The position numbers and the translations under genes were made by a program. A DNA stretch of 64,000 nucleotides. Origin: Desmonostoc muscorum LEGE 12446 (GTDB lineage: Bacteria; Cyanobacteriota; Cyanobacteriia; Cyanobacteriales; Nostocaceae). How positions within the stretch are numbered: position 1 is the first letter of the stretch; each line of letters opens with the position of its first letter. The stretch covers positions 8,703,001-8,767,000 of the forward strand of contig NZ_JADEXS020000001.1 of the NCBI RefSeq assembly GCF_015207005.2. Reading direction: 5' to 3'. Below, in pieces: positions 58,010 to 64,000 of this stretch. Below the pieces are notes generated by a model that ran no database searches, was not told the origin of the DNA, and worked only from the letters and a program-made list of their open reading frames with translations.

Positions 58010-58633
58010 ATGACGCCGCGACTGACTCAAGAGGAATTAGCACAAATAGTTACTGAAGTTGAAAGTCTGCAAACGCGTCGAGAAGTCGAATTAGACCAAG
58101 AGCAGGTTAAAGAAATTTTACAGGAGATGAATTTAGCACCGGAGTTACTAGATGAAGCACTAATTCAGTTGAATCGTCGTCAAGCCTTGGAGGTGCAGCA
58201 ACGGCAAAATCGATGGATTACCTCTGGAGTGGTGGCACTCTTAGCGGTGGTGAGTGCATCTACAATATTTGTGATGCACCAACATAGTTCTGCACTTTCT
58301 CATGTTTCTGCTCAACAAGACCGCATCACTTTGGCACAAAATAATAGCGGCAATTTAGAGACAATTTCGCGCCAAAGCAATCCAGAAGTTTTTTATCGTG
58401 TCACTTTGAAAGATACACCCTTGGGTAAAAAACTGGCTCTCTCTTGTAATTGGACTGACCCCAACGGTCAAATTGTCAAGCAAAACACCTATCAAACCCG
58501 CGAAATTAATACGTCTGTTTGGAATACTCAGTGTCGCCACACTATTAATTCAGCTGCAACCATCGGCAAATGGCAGGTGCAAATGTTTTTGGAAGGCCGT
58601 CAAATTAGCGATGAAACCTTTCAAGTGAACTAG
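58010..58633 (+). CDS. Single-pass membrane protein with C-terminal beta domain (unknown)
   Basis: Protein of 207 aa. Residues 1-65 are charged and helical (TQEELAQIVTEVESLQTRRE), followed by a membrane helix (about 68-87, ITSGVVALLAVVSASTIFVM) and an extracytoplasmic beta-type domain (VFYRVTLKDTPLGKKLALSC, NWTDPNG, ending GRQISDETFQVN) with two Cys that could pair. A strong AGGAG precedes the ATG. It ends 6 bp before the synthetase-like gene, so they share a transcript. I do not recognise the family. Confidence 0.72.
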   Translation: MTPRLTQEELAQIVTEVESLQTRREVELDQEQVKEILQEMNLAPELLDEALIQLNRRQALEVQQRQNRWITSGVVALLAVVSASTIFVMHQHSSALSHVSAQQDRITLAQNNSGNLETISRQSNPEVFYRVTLKDTPLGKKLALSCNWTDPNGQIVKQNTYQTREINTSVWNTQCRHTINSAATIGKWQVQMFLEGRQISDETFQVN

Positions 58634-58639
58634 TCCAAT

Positions 58640-60451
58640 ATGGACAACATCCCACTTCATTTTCTTGGGTATTGGGGTTACGGCGCTGAACATCAGTTGG
58701 AAGCGCTGTTAACTGGTGTTTTGGAAAACCTCTCTCCAAACCTCTCCCCTACGAGGCAAGAGGCTTTGAATTTAGGGGTTAGGGGGTTAAGTCAGTTCTC
58801 TCCACAAGAAAATCATCTTCTTCCCATATGGAATGTTGTTCATATAGGACTAAATAGAAGTTGTTCACGGTTAGAAAATAAAATTGCTGGTGTTTCGGCG
58901 TCAGGAATATTAACTTCGCCCGATGCTTGGGTAAGTCTGGAGGAAAATAACTGCCTCATTTTGGGCAGAGAACCTTTCGGAAAGGTGCCTTTGTATTGGA
59001 CTGTGCAAGGACAAGTCATCTGGTTTGCAACTCAACTGCAACTACTCTTACCGATTTTGCAACCACCAGAAGTTAGTATTGCTGGTTTATACGGCTATGG
59101 CTGTTTTTCCTATGTTCCAACACCTTTTACTCCTGTGACTGGAGTGTTTGCAGTGACGGCGGGGACTGAATTAATTTGGCAGGGTAATTGTGAATTAGGT
59201 ATCCTTCAAACACCTAAATCTAAAAATATCAATTCCTGGCGACAAGCTCCAGAACAGCTAACAGATGAAGCTACGGCAATTAGGGAATTGCAAATCCTCT
59301 TAAAAAATTCCATTGGACAACAAATTGCCGATTTAAAGGATGAGCCTGTTGGGGTGTTTCTCTCTGGCGGACTTGATTCTTCAATTGTGGCGGCGCTACT
59401 AGTGCAGGCAGGGGTGAAAGTCCGCGCCTACACTTTGGATTTTGGTGATGCAGGGATTCCAGAATATCCCTATGCCCAACAAGTCGCGCAGTTTCTGAAA
59501 ATTCCTTTAGTCAAAGTGCCAGCAGAGCCAAATCATATCAAAAATGCTTTAATTCCTACGGTGCAGGCATTGGATTTACCTTTTGGAGATGGGGTATGTG
59601 TTCCGTTGTATTTGCTATCTCAAAAAGCTAGTCAAGAAACTCAGATAATTTTTAATGGGGAAGGTGGAGATCAATTATTTGCCGGTTGGACGAATAAACC
59701 TTTAATTGCCGCAGGTGTTTATCAGTCAGAAAATCCCGCCGGAGAGGAAACTTTTATCCAGCAATATCTCCGCACTTTTCACCGTCTTTGGGGATACGAA
59801 TCTCAAGTTTATCAGCCAGAAATATCTGCTCAAATAGAGAATTTGCATCCTGAAGATTGGTTGTTGGCGGCTCTCGATGCTACTGAGTGTCCATCTTTCC
59901 TGCATCGCCTCCGCCGTGCCAGTTTGATGCTCAAAGGAGCGCAGAATATCCATCCCCGTGCTACTGCTTTGGGGTTGGCTCATGGATTGCGGGTGCGATC
60001 GCCTTTTTGTAACCTAGATTTAGCACAGTGGACATTTCGTTTGTCTGGGGAACTTTGTTTACAGGGAGCCTGTGAAAAATATATCCTCAAACGTGCTGTA
60101 GAAAATTGGTTACCGCCGGAAATTGTCTGGCGACAAAAACGTGGGATGGGAGTTCCTTTAACTTCTTGGTGTTTAAATGATTTTTGGCATCAAATTGGTG
60201 TCTGGCTAAATCCAGAAATACTGGGTGCCAACAATCATTTTAATCCACACATCGCCGTCCAAATCGTCGAAGGTAATTTGGGAGGAGCTATTCAAGGCCG
60301 TCGGATTGGTGAGATTCTCTGGTTATTAATTATGTGGCAACTTTGGCGATCGCACTTCTTAAATGAAAACCTCAGCAAACAATCTTGGAATCATCCGTTT
60401 TGGTTACCTCGTTGGCTATGGAGAAACTACAAAATAATTCGTAATTCGTAA
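58640..60451 (+). CDS. Asparagine synthetase-like ligase lacking the glutaminase cysteine
   Basis: AsnB-type protein of 603 aa. The C-terminal synthetase domain is complete: PP-loop VFLSGGLDSSIVAALL (about 237-252), NGEGGDQLFAGW (about 335-346) and EKYILKRAVENWLPPEIVWR. The N-terminal glutaminase fold is recognisable only from LILGREPFGKVPLYW onward. The protein starts MDNIPLHFLGYWGYG, without Cys2, so glutamine cannot be the nitrogen donor in the usual way. Residues 27-54 (LSPNLSPTRQEALNLG) come from a dispersed genomic repeat. Cys-less AsnB relatives such as beta-lactam synthetase and lasso-peptide cyclase adenylate a carboxylate for intramolecular amide formation. Here the amide partner may come from the neighbours. 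No precursor-peptide gene is evident nearby. Confidence 0.86.
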   Translation: MDNIPLHFLGYWGYGAEHQLEALLTGVLENLSPNLSPTRQEALNLGVRGLSQFSPQENHLLPIWNVVHIGLNRSCSRLENKIAGVSASGILTSPDAWVSLEENNCLILGREPFGKVPLYWTVQGQVIWFATQLQLLLPILQPPEVSIAGLYGYGCFSYVPTPFTPVTGVFAVTAGTELIWQGNCELGILQTPKSKNINSWRQAPEQLTDEATAIRELQILLKNSIGQQIADLKDEPVGVFLSGGLDSSIVAALLVQAGVKVRAYTLDFGDAGIPEYPYAQQVAQFLKIPLVKVPAEPNHIKNALIPTVQALDLPFGDGVCVPLYLLSQKASQETQIIFNGEGGDQLFAGWTNKPLIAAGVYQSENPAGEETFIQQYLRTFHRLWGYESQVYQPEISAQIENLHPEDWLLAALDATECPSFLHRLRRASLMLKGAQNIHPRATALGLAHGLRVRSPFCNLDLAQWTFRLSGELCLQGACEKYILKRAVENWLPPEIVWRQKRGMGVPLTSWCLNDFWHQIGVWLNPEILGANNHFNPHIAVQIVEGNLGGAIQGRRIGEILWLLIMWQLWRSHFLNENLSKQSWNHPFWLPRWLWRNYKIIRNS

Positions 60452-60500
60452 TGACGCTCGTTCCTCGCTACCGCTGCGCTAACGTAATTCGTAATTGATA
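60443..60500. repeat. Direct repeat with dispersed GC-rich element
   Basis: TAATTCGTAATTCGTAAT (60438-60452) and TAATTCGTAATTGAT (60484-60498) bracket CGCTCGTTCCTCGCTACCGC, a dispersed Nostoc-type fragment also seen in part near 13855 and 32300. Confidence 0.6.
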
Positions 60501-60523
60501 GACGGAGTAACTCAGTTTAAGTT

Positions 60524-61855
60524 ATGGAGAGTAAGAAATTTTATAATTTTCAAACTTCCCTTAGTCCGCCATTTCCTTGGGAACAGGCTCAGGAGTTACT
60601 GAATAACTACGGTTCTCCGCTTTATGTTTATGATGGCGATCGCTTACGCCAAACTATTGAGTGTATAACTGGGGCTGTGAGCTATCCTCGTACACAATTT
60701 CGCTTTGCCAGCGTCACTAATGGTAACATTGCGCTGTTAAAAATTTTTCGCTCGGCTGGCTGGGGACTCCACGCTAATACGCCAGGAGATATTTTTCTGG
60801 GTTTGCAAGCTGGTTTTAACCCAAATGAGATTGTTTACAGTGGGAGCAATTTGAATCGGGCGGAGATGATACAGGTTCTTGATTGGGGAGTCACAACTCT
60901 CAATTTAGATAGTTTGGATCAGTTGCGGTTGTGCTGCGAAGTCTTCATTAACGAAGTTAGCAAAAATAATCCCCCTCATCTCCCTCATCTCCCTCATCTC
61001 CCTCATCCCCCCATCTCCCCACCCCGCCTGGGTTTACGCTTGAATTTGCCGGAGATTACGGGAGATAGTCGCATTGGTGTGCGTTCTGAGGAATTTGGTG
61101 AGGCGATCGCTTTGACTGGTGAAGTTGGACTGAAGTTGAGTGGTTTACACTTCTATCGGGGGACGGGAACTAATGCTACAGCAGCTTTCACTGAGGTGAT
61201 TGACACGGTACTCGCTACAGCAAAACTGTTACCAGATTGGGAATATCTCGATTTTGGTGGTGGCTTTGGCTATCCCTATCATCACAGCAAAGTAGGGTTT
61301 GATTGGGAAATATTTGGAGCTGAGTTAAGCGAGAGAATTGGGTGCTTAGGAAGGAAAATTGATTTGGTGATTGAACCGGGACGAAGTGCGATCGCTGGAT
61401 GTGCAACAATGCTTGCTCAAGTTGTTTCTGTCAAATGGCAACAAGACAAACAAATTCTCGGAGTTGATACCACCGTTGCTAATCTTTCAGTACCTTCAGT
61501 ACACGGTGCATACCGAGAAATCATCACCTGGAAAAAACAACTCCCCACTCCCCAATCCCCAATCCTCAGTCCCCAGTCCCCAATCCCCAGTCCCCACTCC
61601 CTCTTCACAACTGATGTTTGTGGTAACACAACTTACTCCAGAGATTATTTAGGCAAAAATTGCCAACTCCCAGCATTAGAAATCGGTGATATTATTGCCA
61701 TTTTAGATGTGGGTGCTTATGGCTATGCTATGTCATCTCACTTTTTACACCGCCCTAAACCTGCGGAAGTCTTATTAGAAAATGGCAGACATCGCCTAAT
61801 TCGCCAACGGGAAGATTACAACGTTCTGCTGGCGAATCAGGTGTTGGATAACTAA
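60524..61855 (+). CDS. Diaminopimelate decarboxylase-like protein without the PLP lysine
   Basis: Fold type III (alanine racemase-like) protein of 443 aa. The pyridoxal lysine of YAVKAN is Val: RFASVTNGN, Val64 (codon 60713). Phosphate- and substrate-side motifs remain: SGLHFYRGTGTN, YLDFGGGFGYPY (about 238-249), DLVIEPGRSAIAG (about 281-293) and DVGAYGYAMSSHF (about 404-416). The CESGD-type C-terminal motif is altered to TTYSRD. Without the lysine no internal aldimine can form, so classical decarboxylation is unlikely. Two Pro/Ser/His-rich insertions (residues about 149-166 and 339-360) are encoded by heptamer or CCCTCAT repeats. It is the third gene of the cassette, 72 bp after the ligase. 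Confidence 0.85.
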   Translation: MESKKFYNFQTSLSPPFPWEQAQELLNNYGSPLYVYDGDRLRQTIECITGAVSYPRTQFRFASVTNGNIALLKIFRSAGWGLHANTPGDIFLGLQAGFNPNEIVYSGSNLNRAEMIQVLDWGVTTLNLDSLDQLRLCCEVFINEVSKNNPPHLPHLPHLPHPPISPPRLGLRLNLPEITGDSRIGVRSEEFGEAIALTGEVGLKLSGLHFYRGTGTNATAAFTEVIDTVLATAKLLPDWEYLDFGGGFGYPYHHSKVGFDWEIFGAELSERIGCLGRKIDLVIEPGRSAIAGCATMLAQVVSVKWQQDKQILGVDTTVANLSVPSVHGAYREIITWKKQLPTPQSPILSPQSPIPSPHSLFTTDVCGNTTYSRDYLGKNCQLPALEIGDIIAILDVGAYGYAMSSHFLHRPKPAEVLLENGRHRLIRQREDYNVLLANQVLDN

Positions 61856-61884
61856 CGATTCACTACTAATATCCAATAAAAATT

Positions 61885-63186
61885 ATGAAGTGTATTAAAT
61901 GCGGAACTGATAATAAATTAAAAGAGCGGACAGCTAATCAAGGTCGGTGTGTAAAATGCAACCATCCGTTTGCCTTTGAACCGACAAGTATGGGTAAAAT
62001 TAAAATTACTGACCCTCTATTTGCCAAAGCTTTATCTGATATTTCTGCTAACAACACCTTATTTTTTACACCTAAACAACTATTCTATTTTTTAAACCTG
62101 CGTCTTGGGAGTAAGTCATTTTCTTCGGTATTTAGCTCGTTGTTCGTATATTTTTTTTGGAGTCTAGTGATAGGTTTGGGGTCAGCTAATTTCACTAGTG
62201 GAAATCAAGAAATTGCTGCCTTGGCACTGTTTATTTTTAACTCTTTTTATATTTTTAATCTTTTTCAAAATACATATTCTAGGAAGCTTAACCCCAAAAG
62301 TCGCAGAGCCAATGCCAGAGTTTTGCAAATTATCGGAATTATCATTCTTGGTGGAGGAATTTCTGCCAGTATATTGGTGATAAGTTCGTTCTATGCATTT
62401 ACCTTGAGCGTCCTCATGGGAATGGTGTCGATATATTTGGGAACTCAACAGCTACAAAATACTGGACTATCAACACAGGAATTTTTATTTTCTCAAAACG
62501 AGTTTGAAAATTGGGTGAATCGCTGGCGACAAATTAATGGTTTAATGGTCAAAATTCTTCCTTTACCACGCGAAGACAATACCCTAACTACATTTAATCC
62601 TGATGTTACTGCTTACAGTTTTGATAAATTAGTCGTTTGCGATCGCGCTACGATTGCTCAACTATTAATCGCTAATAATTTCCATTTTGAAAATAACTGT
62701 GCAATTCTGAGCATCACTGGTTATCCTCAAGGTATTTTTGAAACTATGATGCAAATGCTACGCCGCAATCCTGATTTGAAAGTCTATGCACTCCATGATT
62801 GCAGTCCCCAAGGAATTGGTTTAGTTCACCATCTACGTACTAGCCCTAAATGGTTTCAAGATAGCAATATTGTAATTATTGACATCGGATTAACACCGCG
62901 TCAAATTATTGCTGCTAAGCGCGGAATGTTCATTCAATCCTCTCCAGAATCGGCGCAAGCAGCAAAATATTTAACTGGAGAAATTCGTCAAAATTTATTT
63001 GTTGAGGAAATAGAATTTTTGGAATCTGGAAAGTTTGTGGAATTAGAATCTTTCACTCCCCAAAGACTAATTCAAATTCTGCAAAAGGGTATTGCTGGTA
63101 GTCAAAACCTCGAAAGTGATGACAGTGGCTTGTTTTTAGCGAATGATACAGGAAATGATATGTACGTTGTTCAAAGTTTCGGTTAA
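61885..63186 (+). CDS. Zinc-ribbon membrane protein with TOPRIM-like C-terminus
   Basis: Protein of 433 aa, not matched to a named family. Residues 1-30 form a zinc ribbon (MKCIKCGTDNKLKE, GRCVKCNHPFAF; two CxxC knuckles). Residues 80-190 hold about four hydrophobic helices (SLFVYFFWSLVIGLG, IAALALFIFNSFYIFNLF, IIGIIILGGGISASILVISS). The C-terminal 200 residues contain FDKLVVCDRATIAQLL, ILSITGYPQGIFETMMQML and VYALHDCSPQGIGLVHHL, which resemble the E, GYP and DxDPxG signatures of topoisomerase VI/Spo11-type TOPRIM domains; the first acid is Asp here. It follows the decarboxylase-like gene by 29 bp and is probably the last gene of the cassette. Function unknown. Confidence 0.75.
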   Translation: MKCIKCGTDNKLKERTANQGRCVKCNHPFAFEPTSMGKIKITDPLFAKALSDISANNTLFFTPKQLFYFLNLRLGSKSFSSVFSSLFVYFFWSLVIGLGSANFTSGNQEIAALALFIFNSFYIFNLFQNTYSRKLNPKSRRANARVLQIIGIIILGGGISASILVISSFYAFTLSVLMGMVSIYLGTQQLQNTGLSTQEFLFSQNEFENWVNRWRQINGLMVKILPLPREDNTLTTFNPDVTAYSFDKLVVCDRATIAQLLIANNFHFENNCAILSITGYPQGIFETMMQMLRRNPDLKVYALHDCSPQGIGLVHHLRTSPKWFQDSNIVIIDIGLTPRQIIAAKRGMFIQSSPESAQAAKYLTGEIRQNLFVEEIEFLESGKFVELESFTPQRLIQILQKGIAGSQNLESDDSGLFLANDTGNDMYVVQSFG

Positions 63187-63189
63187 TAC

Positions 63190-63290
63190 AGCGCTTCCTG
63201 CTGTTATGAAGTACAGTTTTTTCCCCACTCCCCGCTATCTCCTGTATCTTTTCAGGACTGAGAACGTACCTCATAACACCGGGAAGTGCT
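63190..63290. repeat. Imperfect 25-bp inverted repeat element
   Basis: AGCGCTTCCTGCTGTTATGA (63190 onward, 25 bases) pairs with 63266-63290, with about 4 mismatches, around a loop of about 50 bases that includes a heptamer-like CCCCACTCCCC. It sits right after the cassette and may serve as terminator. It also resembles dispersed repeats of Nostoc. Confidence 0.65.
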
Positions 63291-63751
63291 ATATGTTCAT
63301 CGGTTTGAGGATATGATGTCATGTTGACTATTTTAGACTTTTTAGAGTTAGTGTAACTAGGTATGTAAAGTTTTGTATGAGAATTCAATATTACTGGGAA
63401 TGAGGTAAAATTTCCATGTACTATATCGGATTGTGGGTATCATCAAAAGATAGTATTTAAGGAAAAATGGCTCATTTCAATATTATTTGTCTACCTATAG
63501 ACTACATTTTTAATTATAACAAATATTCAATTAATAATTCGTACAACAAGTACGTAGGCACAATTAAACCGAACTACATAAACTTATGTAAAGCGCCAAA
63601 AAAGCTTTCAAAATAGGCTTTTAAGCAATTTAAATTTCTTAATTTAGTTGTGTTTTTTAACGCCTACTTACTTAGTTACTTCAATGCAAGCAATTTCTGT
63701 GGGTATTTAACACAGGAAAGATGAAAGTATGCTTTTGCTAAAAAATACGTT
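63291..63751. other. Intergenic region upstream of the PKS gene
   Basis: About 460 bp, AT-rich. A short inverted repeat CGTAC-AACAA-GTACG lies at 63540-63554, about 200 bp before the PKS ATG, and could be a regulator site. No ORF. Confidence 0.45.
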
Positions 63752-64000
63752 ATGACTGAGAATACGCCATATATGCAGCAAAGTTCAAAAGAAACCACTT
63801 ACTATGAATATGGAGGCAGTGGCAGAGAAAAAGAACCCATCGCTATTATCGGTATGGGCTGCCGTTTTCCAGGTAGTGCTAATAGCCCAGAAGCTTTCTG
63901 GAAACTGCTGGTTTCGGGTGTCGATGCTATTACCGAAGTGCCAGAGTCACGCTGGAATATAAACAAATTTTACGACCCAGATATAACAAAACCAGGCAAA
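63752..64000 (+). CDS. Modular type I polyketide synthase, N-terminal part (runs off the window)
   Basis: The ATG at 63752 opens a frame that is still open at the window end (83 codons). After about 30 residues comes [20 protein letters not shown], the classic start of a ketosynthase domain, followed by [20 protein letters not shown], then [13 protein letters not shown]. This is the beginning of a modular PKS or a hybrid NRPS-PKS subunit. The active-site Cys and other domains are beyond the window. It is 565 bp downstream of the four-gene cassette, same strand, and may form one gene cluster with it. Confidence 0.9.
   Translation, partial: MTENTPYMQQSSKETTYYEYGGSGREKEPIAIIGMGCRFPGSANSPEAFWKLLVSGVDAITEVPESRWNINKFYDPDITKPGK

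Overview
The window comes from a filamentous, probably heterocystous cyanobacterium of the Nostoc/Anabaena group. The evidence is the many HIP1 octamers (GCGATCGC), a chlorophyll-synthesis gene (chlD), a CBS-CP12 Calvin-cycle regulator, a group 3 SigF sigma factor, a cyanobacterial Lpt set, and the short heptamer repeats typical of Nostocales. No rRNA, tRNA or CRISPR array was seen. Protein functions are read from motifs by eye; no database search was run.

Left part (1-11.9 kb): a very large PAS/GAF hybrid histidine kinase; a 12.8-copy 21-bp tandem repeat with a TA-flanked MITE-like element beside it; a four-gene GldA/GldF/GldG-type ABC export operon whose GldG gene is frameshifted in a C-rich repeat; and purU. 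From 12.0 to 23.1 kb, all on the minus strand, lie a lipoxygenase, a fatty acid hydroxylase/sterol desaturase-type membrane oxygenase, a two-module NRPS (A-T-C-A-T-C) and an MFS exporter. This is a plausible small biosynthetic cluster. Its first adenylation domain lacks the usual Asp, and its second reads as Leu-activating.

Middle (23.8-49.2 kb): housekeeping and regulatory genes. They include an FtsH-like peptidase without AAA domain, a GGDEF protein, a copper-chaperone-like HMA protein, alaS, an OLD-like ATPase followed by a Phd-type antitoxin and a decayed VapC toxin, lptA/lptB/lptF-like genes, CBS-CP12, chlD, sigF, a BI-1 membrane protein, a single-chain restriction-modification protein (N6-adenine methylase plus BsuBI/PstI nuclease), prfB with its programmed +1 frameshift, and the ybeY-dgkA-trpG series. 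A metallo-beta-lactamase-like protein that has lost its metal ligands and an FG-GAP repeat protein close the region.

Right part (49.9-64 kb): pepP, whose stop codon coincides with the end of an IS605-type element (tnpB/tnpA); a TPR-CHAT protease; small conserved cyanobacterial proteins; then a co-directional four-gene cassette (58.0-63.2 kb). The cassette holds a membrane-anchored protein, an asparagine-synthetase-like ligase without its glutaminase Cys, a diaminopimelate-decarboxylase-like protein without its PLP lysine, and a zinc-ribbon membrane protein with a TOPRIM-like tail. A modular type I PKS gene begins 565 bp later and runs off the window. This cassette is the best candidate for an undescribed system.

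Heptamer repeats (GGGGAGT, TTAGGAG, CCCAATG types) recur throughout, often as inverted pairs between convergent genes, and have also entered several coding sequences in frame.
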